Assembly (NCBI GenBank): GCA_020832925.1
Contig: JAJHRF010000001.1
Location: 1 to 64,000 of the forward strand
Direction of reading: 5' to 3'
Length of the DNA: 64,000 nucleotides
Source: Desulfurococcaceae archaeon
GTDB taxonomy: Archaea > Thermoproteota > Thermoprotei_A > Sulfolobales > Ignisphaeraceae
The position numbers and the translations under genes were made by a program. The notes beneath the pieces were generated by a model. That model searched no databases and had not been told where the DNA came from. It saw nothing but the letters and a program-made list of their open reading frames with translations. Shown in pieces: positions 19,639-28,618 of this stretch; position 1 is the stretch's first letter, and the number at the start of each line of letters is the position of its first letter.

Positions 19639-19731
19639 GGGCCCGTAGCTCAGCCCGGTAGAGCGGCGGGCTTTTAACCCGTAGACCGCAAAGGGCGGAA
19701 GTCCCGGGTTCAAATCCCGGCGGGCCCGCCA
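19639..19731 (+). tRNA. tRNA-Lys (anticodon UUU) with a 16-nt intron in the variable loop
   Basis: The acceptor is GGGCCCG/CGGGCCC and the D arm GCTC/GAGC. The anticodon stem is GCGGG/CCCGT with loop CTTTTAA, so the anticodon is TTT (19673-19675). The T arm is CCGGG-TTCAAAT-CCCGG, the discriminator is G and CCA is encoded. Between the anticodon stem and T arm there are 21 nt instead of 5. Removing ACCGCAAAGGGCGGAA (19685-19700) leaves AGGTC, a standard variable loop. The removed piece forms a CCGC/GCGG helix flanked by 3-nt bulges (AGA and AAG), a bulge-helix-bulge-like substrate for the splicing endonuclease. Non-canonical tRNA introns are known in crenarchaea; the exact cut sites are inferred. 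Confidence 0.88.
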
Positions 19732-19808
19732 CAACACCTACACATCTTTGATAGACAGAGATAAGCTAATAACTCTAAACAACATACTAAATTCTTGCAC
19801 AGACCTGA

Positions 19809-19901
19809 GCCGCCGTAGCTCAGCCCGGTAGAGCGCCGGCCTCGTAAGTATAAAACCGAGAGAGCCGGTGGCCGCGGGTTCAAATCCCGCCGGCGGCTCC
19901 A
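19809..19901 (+). tRNA. tRNA-Thr (anticodon CGU) with a canonical 37/38 intron
   Basis: The acceptor is GCCGCCG/CGGCGGC, the anticodon stem CCGGC/GCCGG, and the anticodon CGT at 19843-19845. A 16-nt intron (19847-19862) follows position 37. CTCG at the anticodon pairs with CGAG in the intron, giving a bulge-helix-bulge with TAA and AGA bulges. The T arm is GCGGG-TTCAAAT-CCCGC, the discriminator is T, and CCA is encoded. It lies 77 bp after tRNA-Lys and could share its transcript. Confidence 0.93.
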
Positions 19902-20636
19902 TGCACAACCTATAATATATTTTACATTAAGTACTTCCACAATAACTTGGTCGATACGTTATTCCTCGCTATGATGTTTCATAAACGGTTACAGAGTTCC
20001 TTCGATAAATAGCTGCACAAACTCGTTAGATACTGTTGAAAATAATTGAAAATCCTTAGTCTATTCAATGTGTTATTTCCAGAAACCCTAAGCTAGTTAA
20101 TTAAACTTAAAATACAATGATTTCTATAGATAGATACCTCAATGTACTCCCACCTCAGTTATGATAATTGTATCCTACATTGTAAATATTTCCAAAACTC
20201 TAGAAGTTAGGAACTATTGGTTTGACAAGGTAGTCAGTATTTTCATAAAACCTACTCTTACGCGCTAAGCATCAAAATCAAACTAATGTACGAAATTCTA
20301 TGGAACCTCTTTATAAAGTTTTATGGATTTAATGCTGTAAATATAGCTTTAAATAGTTTTAATATGCTATAGACGGCACTGTTCCTGTTTTCCAAAACAA
20401 GATTAATCATAATAATGCCTACTATCACATAATGAGACAAGAAGTAATGAAATTACAAATACAGCTAGTAGTAACCAGTACCAATTGAAACTTAAAAATG
20501 ATAACAAGAGCTACACCTTGCTAGCCTTGTTAGAAAATGTTAAGCATGTTTTTAGGTTTTGCAAACAGGTGTTACATCTGCTTATAAACAAAACTAGGGA
20601 ATATGTTTACTGAGCACTAAGACAACAAGCTTAACT
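19902..20636. other. Gene-free stretch
   Basis: About 735 bp of AT-rich DNA with stops in all frames. I see no tRNA, guide RNA, strong hairpin or recognisable coding remnant. Confidence 0.5.
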
Positions 20637-20918
20637 CTATCCCCCGGGTGCAAGAGGTAATATAACAACTTTATCATTATTATCTAATTTTTGTGCTAAG
20701 TTATATACATTTCTTCCATTGACTAGGATGACTACCCCATCCTTTATTTCATTGTTCTCGAGGATCTCACTTATATCTATTAATCCTTCTTTTGAAGCTA
20801 TATTTAAGAGGTTAGCAATAGTTGAATCCTTATTTATATACAAGGTTCTCTCTATACTTTTCGATGATTTCGAAAACGGTGGAAATATCTTAATTGTTAC
20901 GCTTATCTGCTCCTGCAT
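20637..20918 (-). CDS. MoaD/ThiS-family ubiquitin-like sulfur carrier
   Basis: A 93-residue beta-grasp protein ending in Gly-Gly (LPLAPGG), the C-terminus that is adenylated and thiocarboxylated in MoaD, ThiS and archaeal SAMPs. The middle reads VVILVNGRNVY and DKVVILPL, the usual strands before the tail. It is encoded alone on the minus strand, 175 bp from an aldolase/AOR pair and near two MoeA genes. Sulfur donation for pterin (tungsten) cofactor synthesis is therefore the favoured role. Protein modification or tRNA thiolation, served by the same fold, remain possible. A ribosome binding site is not obvious (AGGGGATCC upstream). Confidence 0.8.
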   Translation of the reverse strand: MQEQISVTIKIFPPFSKSSKSIERTLYINKDSTIANLLNIASKEGLIDISEILENNEIKDGVVILVNGRNVYNLAQKLDNNDKVVILPLAPGG

Positions 20919-21093
20919 AGGGGATCCTTAATAGGTTTTCTAAGATTAATTCTTCTAAATGTTAAATAAGTTTTCTAGCTTTTCTCTTTTCTTGAAGTAG
21001 TTATTCATGATAAAAGAGATAAAAATGTTTATGAGCGTAAAACATTAATAACCAATAATTTATTGCTTCAAAACAGGAGATGAGGTTTTAAGT

Positions 21094-21756
21094 ATGAGTG
21101 AATTAATATTTGGGTTCGATGAGGAACAGATTAAGAAAGATATATGTAAAGTCATGAGGAATCTGTTTGAGAGAGGTCTTGTATCAGCTTTAGGTGGAAA
21201 TGTTAGTGCTAGAGTACCAGGTGCTAAAGAATTCTGGATCACGCCTAGTGGTATATTTAAAGGAGAGTTAACGCCTGACGACCTTATAAAGCTGGATTTT
21301 GACGGAAATATTGTTGAAGGTATTGGAAGACCTTCTATTGAATGGCCTCTTCATGCAGCTATATACAGAGTTAGAGCTGATGTAAACGCCGTAGTTCATG
21401 CGCATAACCCTTTTACTCTAGGGCTTGCTTTAGCAGGTGTGGGTTTAAAGCCTATAACTGTTGAAGCTGTAATGGTCTTAAGGAAGGTTGAGGTAGTACC
21501 TTTTGCTTTTCCAGGAACGGACCAGCTAGCTAAATTAGTATCTGAAAAAGCCTCTACAGGTGCTAGAGCCATTATTCTGCAAAACCATGGTATTGTTGCT
21601 ATGGGTGCTAATCTATATGAAGCTGAGGCTATAGCTGAAACACTTGAGGAGGTAGCAATAGCACAGTTTGTAGCCCTGGCATTAGGTAAGGAACCGCCAG
21701 TTATACCGGAGAGAGATGTTGAGCTCTATTACAAATTATATAGGTTAGAGAAGTAG
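21094..21756 (+). CDS. Class II aldolase/adducin family protein (sugar-phosphate aldolase-like)
   Basis: This 220-residue protein has the class II fold of L-fuculose/L-ribulose phosphate enzymes. Motifs are GGNVSAR (about 30-36), ITPSGIFKGEL (about 50-60), then Glu in SIEWPLH, the zinc-binding HAHNPF (about 108-113) and the second His of LQNHG (about 170). The expected reaction is a zinc-dependent retro-aldol cleavage of a phosphorylated sugar, giving an aldehyde. The AOR gene starts 28 bp downstream on the same strand, so the aldolase may supply the aldehyde that AOR oxidises (inference). The substrate cannot be told. Confidence 0.88.
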   Translation: MSELIFGFDEEQIKKDICKVMRNLFERGLVSALGGNVSARVPGAKEFWITPSGIFKGELTPDDLIKLDFDGNIVEGIGRPSIEWPLHAAIYRVRADVNAVVHAHNPFTLGLALAGVGLKPITVEAVMVLRKVEVVPFAFPGTDQLAKLVSEKASTGARAIILQNHGIVAMGANLYEAEAIAETLEEVAIAQFVALALGKEPPVIPERDVELYYKLYRLEK

Positions 21757-21784
21757 CTAAAGATTTGAACATAGGCGTTAACAT

Positions 21785-23659
21785 ATGCAGGAGCAAGAGT
21801 ACTTTGGTTACGCAGGGCGCATTCTATACATTGATTTGTCTAGAGAGAAGGTAGAGGAAAAAACGCTCTGCATTGAAGATATAGAGATGTTTGTTGGTGG
21901 AATAGGCTTAGCAACAAAGATACTAGTTGAGGAAATACCTGATCCAAGGATAGACCCATACAGTCCAGAAAACATCTTGATATTCATGACAGGTGCTTTA
22001 ACTGGTACACCTGTCTATGGAGCTAGTAGGTACGTAGTTGCAGCTAAATCACCTCTTACTGGAGCTTGGGGTGAAGCACATGTAGCAGGTTATTGGGGTA
22101 CTGAATTAAAGAAAGCAGGATATGATGGCATAGTCATAAAGGGTAAAGCTTCATCCCCTGTTTACATATACATCAATGATAGAAATGTAGAGCTAAGAGA
22201 CGCTTCTAAGCTATGGGGTTTAGACGTATTTACTGTAGATGAAGCTATAAAAAACGAGTTGAACGATAATAGCGTAAGAATTGCCTCAATAGGACCTGCA
22301 GGCGAAAACCTAGTTAGATACGCCGTCATAGCCTCTGATATCCAGCCTAATGGCCCTAGAATTGGGGGTAGAACCGGTATGGGAGCAGTTATGGGTTCAA
22401 AGAACTTAAAAGCTATTGCTGTGAAAGGTTCTGGAAGAATTAAAATCAAAGATCCAGCAAGGTTATCTAGTATTTTATCAAGATTACTCCCTCTGATAAT
22501 GTCTTCGCCTACAGCACAAATACTTGCTGCTTATGGTACAGCTGGTGAGGTTGAAGAGTTTTACGAGTATGGCGATATGCCTATCAAGAACTTTACCTTA
22601 GGAATTTTCGAGGAATACAAAAACATTACAGGGCAAAGCTTTAGGGAAAAAGGTATCGTTGTCGATGTTTACGGTTGCTGGGCTTGCCCGGTTAAATGTT
22701 GGAAAGTTGTTGAGGTAGAGGGTAGAAGGATTAGAGCACCTGAATATGAAACCATAGCTTCCCTCGGTAGTTTGCTTATGATTGGAGATCCATACTACCT
22801 TGCAAAAGTTAACTACCTCTGTTGTAAATACGGTCTAGATACTATCTCTACAGGTGTAACTATAGCTTGGGCTATGGAGTGTTTTGAACGAGGTATTATA
22901 TCAACAGCAGATACAGGGGGTATACCTTTAACTTGGGGTAATAAAGATGCTGTTCTGAAAATCGTAGAGATGATAGCTAAGAGAGAAGCCTTCGGTAACA
23001 TACTTGCTGAAGGTTGTAAACGTGCTTCAGAAATTATAGGGAAAGGATCTATTGACTATTGTGCGCATGTAAAAGGTGTTGAAATGCCTATGCATGATCC
23101 AAGAGCTTTCAAAGGTATGGGATTGCAGTACGCGACATCGAATAGAGGAGCAGACCATCTATACGGACTCTTCTTCAGGATTGAGCAAGGGCAGAGAGTT
23201 CACGATCTAAAGATTTATGAAAGAGTTGACAGATTTTCGTACAAAGGTAAAGGATGGATGGTCGCGACAATGGAGCTTTGGAGCGAAATCCAGGAATCTA
23301 TGGGGATATGTAAATTCGTAGACATTCCACCAGCACATGTTGCAGGTTTATATACATATGCAACAAGTATTAAGAGAACAGTTCCAGAACTAATGAAGAT
23401 AGCTAAGAGGATATTTACATTGAAGAGGCTGTTCAACATAGCTTGTGGTATAACGAGGGTTGATGATACGTTACCCAGAAGGTTCTTAAAAGAACCTTTG
23501 AATGAGGGAGGTGCTAAAGGTGAGGTAGTAGAACTAGAGCCTATGCTTAAGGAGTACTACGAATTCATGGGTTGGAACGATAATGGAGTACCGAAGAGGG
23601 AGGTTCTTGAAGAGCTTGGCTTATTAAAATATGTTGAGAAACTCAGGATTAAAATTTAA
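21785..23659 (+). CDS. Aldehyde:ferredoxin oxidoreductase (tungsten enzyme family)
   Basis: A 624-residue member of the AOR family. The N-terminal domain reads GYAGRILYIDLS and GASRYVVAAKSPLTGAWGEA, which bind the bis-pterin. The [4Fe-4S] cysteines are C298-x2-C301-x3-C305 and a fourth near 553 (NIACGITR). Other conserved stretches are EYETIASLGS and GLDTISTG. The enzyme oxidises aldehydes to acids and passes electrons to ferredoxin in the cytoplasm. It probably forms one operon with the class II aldolase. The nearby MoaD-like and two MoeA genes fit a need for tungstopterin. Substrate class (AOR, FOR, GAPOR or WOR-like) cannot be decided. Confidence 0.93.
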   Translation: MQEQEYFGYAGRILYIDLSREKVEEKTLCIEDIEMFVGGIGLATKILVEEIPDPRIDPYSPENILIFMTGALTGTPVYGASRYVVAAKSPLTGAWGEAHVAGYWGTELKKAGYDGIVIKGKASSPVYIYINDRNVELRDASKLWGLDVFTVDEAIKNELNDNSVRIASIGPAGENLVRYAVIASDIQPNGPRIGGRTGMGAVMGSKNLKAIAVKGSGRIKIKDPARLSSILSRLLPLIMSSPTAQILAAYGTAGEVEEFYEYGDMPIKNFTLGIFEEYKNITGQSFREKGIVVDVYGCWACPVKCWKVVEVEGRRIRAPEYETIASLGSLLMIGDPYYLAKVNYLCCKYGLDTISTGVTIAWAMECFERGIISTADTGGIPLTWGNKDAVLKIVEMIAKREAFGNILAEGCKRASEIIGKGSIDYCAHVKGVEMPMHDPRAFKGMGLQYATSNRGADHLYGLFFRIEQGQRVHDLKIYERVDRFSYKGKGWMVATMELWSEIQESMGICKFVDIPPAHVAGLYTYATSIKRTVPELMKIAKRIFTLKRLFNIACGITRVDDTLPRRFLKEPLNEGGAKGEVVELEPMLKEYYEFMGWNDNGVPKREVLEELGLLKYVEKLRIKI

Positions 23660-23692
23660 AGGTTATGATAACTGAAATTCTTTCGATGTCTA

Positions 23693-25666
23693 TCACCTGC
23701 TAACATATATAATTTCACCCATATCTTCTTTCGGCTCGTAACCAGGGTAGGAACTCACAAACTTCTTAATATGAGGCGATTTCAATGCCTCAACAAATAG
23801 TTTAACCGTATCCTTAGTTTCAAGACTCTGTATATGTACAGCAAAATCATATTCTTCCCAAGTTAATGGTTTGTATTCTAAACCGTAGATTTTCGCGGCA
23901 TATTCAACACATACACCAACATCGGCTCTACCTTGAGCTATCGCAGCTGCAACCCCTGTATGACTTGAAACTTCATATGTATACCCATTTATTCTCTGGA
24001 TAAGTTCGTGGAACTCTATACCCATAGCTACTGCTATATCTTTTAATACCATGTCTATGTATACCCTTGTTCCTGAACCTCTATTCCTATTAACAAATCT
24101 AACATCCGGTCGCAGTAAATCTTCGAAACCTCTAATATTCTTAGGGTTACCAGGTCTATATGCTAATACCAGTCTCCTTCTATAACCAAAAATAAGCACT
24201 GCATCTTTGTATTGTTTAACATATTCAACATTGTACTTTCTAGTTATAGGGTCTAGAAGATGTATTGGCGCTACATCGCCATAACCTTTGGATACGCTGA
24301 TAAGACCTGCTAAAGATCCTACAGGTATAAACCTATACTTATTAGTTAACCCTAGTACATTAATGATGGAGGGTAGTATAATGTCGTGACTACCTATCAC
24401 AACCATTTCTGGAATTATGTATCTCAATACGATAACATCTACATCCTCACCTTCCTCTACAATCTCGCGCCCTCTACTTATAACAGCTATACCGTTAGAT
24501 CTTAGTAAAGAGGATATGTTACCCGATTTAGACGGTACCGGAATAGCTATTAAGTTAGAGCCTCTGTAAGTTAGTACTATAGGTATGTAGAGATCCTTAC
24601 CCACTTCTTTTCTTAAACTTTGAGCTATCTTAGCCTTTATACTAGGCCTAAGAATAGGGTACTCAATACCGCTAATCTTCTCCACGATGTATCTCAACAA
24701 TGTTAAGGAACGGGTAAGGGCTGAGAAGGGAAACCCTGGTAAACCTACCACAAGCTTCTCCTTTACAACACCAATAACTGTAGGTTTGCCTGGTTTCACC
24801 TCTAAACCGTGGACCAGGATTTCACCTAGATCCTCTATAACCCTGTAGACTATATCCCCGATACCTGCTGAAGTCCCTCCAGATGTTACTACCAGATCGT
24901 ATTTCTCAATACTATTTAGTATAATCTTCTTAAGCTCGTCTTCATCATCAGGCACGATCCCTAAATAATCAGTTTCCGTGCCTAGAGATTTTAAGTACGC
25001 TGTTAAAGCGTATCCATTATAATCATATATCTGTCCATACTCTAACTTTGAGCCAGGTTTAACAATTTCTATTCCTGTAGAGATAACAGCAACTTTAGGC
25101 TTTAGGTAAACTTTAACAGATTCGTATCCTAAAGCTGCTAATACTCCGATCTCAAATGGTTCTAGTCTTGTCCCCTTGGGAATAATAAGCTCTCCTCGTG
25201 CAACATCGCTGCCAGCTACAGAGATATTCTCAAGTGGGGCTACTGTTCGATACACGTATACCAATCCATTTTCTCTCGTTGTGTGTTCCTCCATAACTAC
25301 AGCATTACATCCACGAGGAATAGGTGCACCTGTTGAAATTTCAATAGCTTCGCCTCTCTTCACTTCAATACGAGGTTCCTCACCTACTTTTACAACTCCT
25401 ATAACTCTCATCGATAGAGGTCTTATGTCGGAAGCTCCATAGGTATCCTCAGCTCTAACAGCATAACCATCAACTTCAGATCTATCAAAGGGTGGGTAGT
25501 CTATAGGAGCGTAAATATCCTCTGCTAATACTCTGCCTAAAGTGTCTAGTAACTTTACTACTTCCACTCCACGAGGTCTTAATTCAACTCTACTCTCTAC
25601 AATCTCTATAGCTTTCTCGATAGGTACCAAGGTGTGGAATAGTTTCCTCTTAACCATGATTTTCAA
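23693..25666 (-). CDS. moeA: MoeA molybdopterin molybdotransferase fused to a PBP-like domain
   Basis: In this 657-residue protein residues ~1-405 are MoeA (PPFDRSEVDGYAVRAEDTYGA, core DRSEVDGYAVR; TSGGTSAGIGD; GLPGFPFSA), which inserts molybdate or tungstate into adenylated molybdopterin. Residues ~410-657 form a periplasmic-binding-protein-like domain with NRNRGSGTR, known in archaeal MoeA fusions and suspected to bind oxyanion or act as a sensor. There is no signal peptide, so it is cytoplasmic. It is convergent with AOR and lies 38 bp after a second moeA. Confidence 0.92.
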   Translation of the reverse strand: MKIMVKRKLFHTLVPIEKAIEIVESRVELRPRGVEVVKLLDTLGRVLAEDIYAPIDYPPFDRSEVDGYAVRAEDTYGASDIRPLSMRVIGVVKVGEEPRIEVKRGEAIEISTGAPIPRGCNAVVMEEHTTRENGLVYVYRTVAPLENISVAGSDVARGELIIPKGTRLEPFEIGVLAALGYESVKVYLKPKVAVISTGIEIVKPGSKLEYGQIYDYNGYALTAYLKSLGTETDYLGIVPDDEDELKKIILNSIEKYDLVVTSGGTSAGIGDIVYRVIEDLGEILVHGLEVKPGKPTVIGVVKEKLVVGLPGFPFSALTRSLTLLRYIVEKISGIEYPILRPSIKAKIAQSLRKEVGKDLYIPIVLTYRGSNLIAIPVPSKSGNISSLLRSNGIAVISRGREIVEEGEDVDVIVLRYIIPEMVVIGSHDIILPSIINVLGLTNKYRFIPVGSLAGLISVSKGYGDVAPIHLLDPITRKYNVEYVKQYKDAVLIFGYRRRLVLAYRPGNPKNIRGFEDLLRPDVRFVNRNRGSGTRVYIDMVLKDIAVAMGIEFHELIQRINGYTYEVSSHTGVAAAIAQGRADVGVCVEYAAKIYGLEYKPLTWEEYDFAVHIQSLETKDTVKLFVEALKSPHIKKFVSSYPGYEPKEDMGEIIYVSR

Positions 25667-25704
25667 ACCACAGCTTTCCTACACTCCTTGTTAAGGTTAA
25701 GTTA

Positions 25705-26946
25705 TTAAATTAGTTCAACTTCCACAAAATCTCCTTTATCGAATCCTTCAACGTTTGCTGGCACAATCAGAATACCATCACTATCAAGGATAGTGGAAAT
25801 AGTGCCAGAACCCATTGCAGCAATCGGTTCTACACATAGATACCTACTGCATTTATGTATCTTAACACGTACGAACGAAGTATAGCCAGCTACATTAGCT
25901 ACACGTTTAACAAGCTTAGCTACGACAATCTTCCTCGGTATATGTAGTCCAAGGGCTTTCTCAATTGATGGTAAGACGAAGTACTTTAGCCCGAGGAAAG
26001 CGGCTACAGGAAATCCTGATAACATGTATATAGGCTTGTTGTTTAAGATCCCCGCGCTTGATGGTCTGCCCGGTCTCATAGCAATCCCTCTTACAACTAT
26101 CTCCCCACCCAAACTCTCAACAACATCTATAGCCATATCTTGATCCGAAGGACCTGCTCCACCTGTTAACACTATAACATGACATAGATCTACAGCCTTC
26201 GACACCAAGGAAGCAATATCTCCTTGATTATCCCCTACTATACCCATATAGATAGGCTCTACAAAACCTAAGGTTTTGAGATACGATGTTATCAAAACAC
26301 CTGTTGAATTAAATACTAAACCTCTCCCTAAAATAGCTTCCGCATCACCAGCTCCCGGTTCCACCACCTCACTTCCAGTACATATAATACATATACGTAT
26401 CTTCTCATATACGAAAACCTCATTTATTCCTACAGTAGCTAAAGCTGCTAAATGCTTAGGTTCTATCAAGGTTCCTCGACTAATCAACACCTTTCCCCTA
26501 GATATATCCTCTCCACGAACAGCTACATTCGTATACCTACCCAAACTCTTCAATACGTAGATCTTATCCCCATTCTCAACAACATCCTCTAACATTACAA
26601 CAGCATCAGCACCCCGAGGTAGTGGATCCCCTGTATATACCTTAACAGCTTCCCCTGTGTTAACCACGATCCCAGATGAAAAAGGTTTAGCCTTACCCAC
26701 AACCTTTAATACTATAGGGTTTGATTCAGAAGCTCCATAGGTATCCTCAGCTCTAACAGCATAACCATCAACATAGCTTCTATCGAAAAACGGTATATCA
26801 ATTTCAGATACAACATCTCTTGAAGATACCCTATACAAAGCTTCTACAAGACCGAGTTTCTCCTCTTTCAACTCGATCTTAATCCTTTTAGACATAATTT
26901 CCACAGCAACATCAATATTCAGTAAAGTCCTCAATTTCTTCTCCAA
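25705..26946 (-). CDS. moeA: MoeA molybdopterin molybdotransferase
   Basis: A 413-residue MoeA without the PBP-like fusion. Motifs are FFDRSYVDGYAVRAEDTYGA (core DRSYVDGYAVR), the metal-site loop LTGGAGPSDQD (TGGxGPSxxD) and MLSGFPVAAFLGL. It has a C-terminal beta domain with TISTILDSDGILIVP. Two MoeA paralogues side by side are common in archaea and may serve molybdenum and tungsten, or two steps of metal insertion. It is the first gene of the pair; a palindrome lies in its promoter region (26967-26986). Confidence 0.93.
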   Translation of the reverse strand: MEKKLRTLLNIDVAVEIMSKRIKIELKEEKLGLVEALYRVSSRDVVSEIDIPFFDRSYVDGYAVRAEDTYGASESNPIVLKVVGKAKPFSSGIVVNTGEAVKVYTGDPLPRGADAVVMLEDVVENGDKIYVLKSLGRYTNVAVRGEDISRGKVLISRGTLIEPKHLAALATVGINEVFVYEKIRICIICTGSEVVEPGAGDAEAILGRGLVFNSTGVLITSYLKTLGFVEPIYMGIVGDNQGDIASLVSKAVDLCHVIVLTGGAGPSDQDMAIDVVESLGGEIVVRGIAMRPGRPSSAGILNNKPIYMLSGFPVAAFLGLKYFVLPSIEKALGLHIPRKIVVAKLVKRVANVAGYTSFVRVKIHKCSRYLCVEPIAAMGSGTISTILDSDGILIVPANVEGFDKGDFVEVELI

Positions 26947-26966
26947 GCATAATCCCCATTAATACA

Positions 26967-26986
26967 ACACTTTCACACTAAAGTGT
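26967..26986. promoter_or_regulatory. Inverted repeat in the moeA promoter, possible operator
   Basis: ACACTTT (26967-26973) and AAAGTGT (26980-26986) form a 7-bp inverted repeat. The inner part ACACT-AA-AGTGT is itself a palindrome, and a further AGTGT half-site lies at 26998-27002. On the minus strand the repeat falls 20 bp before the moeA start and about 20-30 bp downstream of an AT-rich TATA-like stretch (27003-27014), a typical place for a repressor site. Confidence 0.45.
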
Positions 26987-27326
26987 AGTTTCGTTACAGT
27001 GTAAAATTATTTATTGTACCGTAATATAATTCTAGCTACTGTTTAGAGTAATTATTCATCCTACCTCTACTCACTCTTTATCGACATGCAAAATAAAGAT
27101 TCTGTTAAAGTTAAGTTTAGAGTAGAAAATGTTTTCAAACTATCTTAGTATAGAACTAAAATATTTTAAGGATACTGAATCATAGATAACTGGTATTTAG
27201 AGGTTTAGTTTCATAGAAATTGTCCCTCAGACAAATTCCATTAACCAATTTTAATATTTTTAGCCATTTAGTATCCATCTATAGGTAAATATATGAAGAC
27301 ACACCATAGATAGAATGACAGATAGG

Positions 27327-27378
27327 TTTTTATATATTTTTACACTTCACAAGCTAACTAGTAGGTTAACATAGTTAG
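27327..27378 (+). promoter_or_regulatory. Promoter and inverted repeat upstream of the paralogous regulator pair
   Basis: A strong TATA-like run TTTTTATATATTTTTA (27327-27342) is followed by the inverted repeat CTAACTA/TAGTTAG (27354-27360 and 27372-27378), spaced by 11 bp and centred near the expected transcription start. This looks like an autoregulatory operator for the putative DNA-binding proteins encoded just downstream. The rest of the 476-bp gap from 26947 holds nothing else that I can support. Confidence 0.5.
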
Positions 27379-27422
27379 TGTAGTAAGAGTAGGTAGTACA
27401 TGTAGAATAATAGGGTGTTTAG

Positions 27423-27995
27423 ATGCCGAGAAGAAGAATGGTGCCTATTTCTGAAGAGATTGTAGATGAAGCTCTAAAGATAGGTGAGCGCATAGGTATA
27501 CCTTATCTCGTACTTATAGAACGTATATTATCTTCGGTTTTAAAGATCATGAGGTATAAAGATAATGTGCTCGATGTCTTATCAGCTCTAGACGCTCTCG
27601 ATGATATTAAAAGACTTGGAGGAATCATTATGCCTATCTCTATCCTTAATCAGTTCTTGAATTCAGGTGATACAAAGTTTATTGAGGATCTCTGTAGAGA
27701 ATACACCAAAATTGGTATTTGGTTTGGCGAACTTAGTAGACTTAAACGTGCTACTACCTTAGAAGAATTCAAGCGAGCTATATCGTTATGGTTGCCTATC
27801 TCATCAATTGATGTAACTCTGGATGGAGATGAGTATAAGATAATAATAGGGTTCGTAGGCTACAGTCGCGAGATCGTGAACATAGGTAAATGCATAATCG
27901 AAGGTCTAGTTCAAGGCTATAACCTTAAAGCTTCCGAAATTAGTATTAGGGATGTATTCATTGTTGTAAAGGTGAGGGGTTTTGTCCAAGAGTAG
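27423..27995 (+). CDS. Putative ribbon-helix-helix-like DNA-binding protein, paralogue 1
   Basis: A 190-residue protein that I do not recognise by name. The N-terminus MPRRRMVPISEEIVDEALKIG is basic and then helical, resembling a ribbon-helix-helix start (a strand, then helix with a Gly turn in GERIGIP). A C-terminal domain of about 130 residues has alternating helices and strands and ends with IVVKVRGF. It aligns along its whole length with the next protein, so the two are tandem paralogues. Their coding regions overlap by 14 bp. A promoter with an inverted repeat lies just upstream. A role as a transcription regulator is inferred from the N-terminus and context only. Confidence 0.65.
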   Translation: MPRRRMVPISEEIVDEALKIGERIGIPYLVLIERILSSVLKIMRYKDNVLDVLSALDALDDIKRLGGIIMPISILNQFLNSGDTKFIEDLCREYTKIGIWFGELSRLKRATTLEEFKRAISLWLPISSIDVTLDGDEYKIIIGFVGYSREIVNIGKCIIEGLVQGYNLKASEISIRDVFIVVKVRGFVQE

Positions 27996-28476
27996 AAGGT
28001 GTATAGGTCTTGATGTAGATCTAGCTGAAGAGCTTAAAAATATAGCAAGCAATAGAGGGATGAGCATTGTTGGGTATCTACGGAAACTCTTAGAGGAAGT
28101 AATAGAGCTTGAAAACCATGGATACTACGCACCTGAAGTTCTGAACGAGAAAAAAATTGAATTAATATTATCTAAACTTGGTTTCATATACATACCTGCT
28201 GAATTAGTTGAGAAAACAGTTAATCCAGAAGATGCTGAGGTAGTAGGTCTAAGGATAGGTAAAGCATTGACAGAGCTAGGAATAGATTTAACAGAATTCA
28301 TAGAGAGGTTCGCTGTAAGAAACGATTTAGCTATAGTTCAACGAAATACTTTGATATTAATCCCGACAACAGTTGTAAAGAAAGTGTTAATATATTTGCT
28401 AATCGGGATGGCGAAGGCGGGAGATGTTCCTGTATCTTCATCAGGAGACGTCGTCATAATTAAGCTTAAACGGTAG
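27982..28476 (+). CDS. Putative ribbon-helix-helix-like DNA-binding protein, paralogue 2
   Basis: A 164-residue protein starting at TTG 27982, directly after the strong ribosome binding site GGTGAGGGG (27971-27979). The N-terminus RRCIGLDVDLAEELKNIA followed by RGMSIVGYLRKLLEEV looks like a ribbon-helix-helix fold. The C-terminal part (KLGFIYIPAELVEK, LILIPTTVVKK, DVVIIKLKR) aligns with the matching segments of the preceding protein. The pair could form a heterodimer (inference). Overlap with the upstream gene and the TTG start suggest translational coupling. No enzymatic motif is seen. Confidence 0.65.
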   Translation: MSKSRRCIGLDVDLAEELKNIASNRGMSIVGYLRKLLEEVIELENHGYYAPEVLNEKKIELILSKLGFIYIPAELVEKTVNPEDAEVVGLRIGKALTELGIDLTEFIERFAVRNDLAIVQRNTLILIPTTVVKKVLIYLLIGMAKAGDVPVSSSGDVVIIKLKR

Positions 28477-28618
28477 GTAATATTGATACAGCAACACAAT
28501 AATGTACTCCAAGGATACATTGCTTCAGAACAACATAAACATTGATATAGCCTAAAAAGTGGGTAAATGAGCTCCTCAGAGCTTAAACAATGCGAGGCGG
28601 AAGATTCAAGGTCTTCAC

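Noticed and set aside
19710-19940. Minus-strand frame over tRNA-Thr and tRNA-Lys
   Set aside because: It reads through both tRNA genes (RRRDLNPRPPA-type run) and is an artefact.
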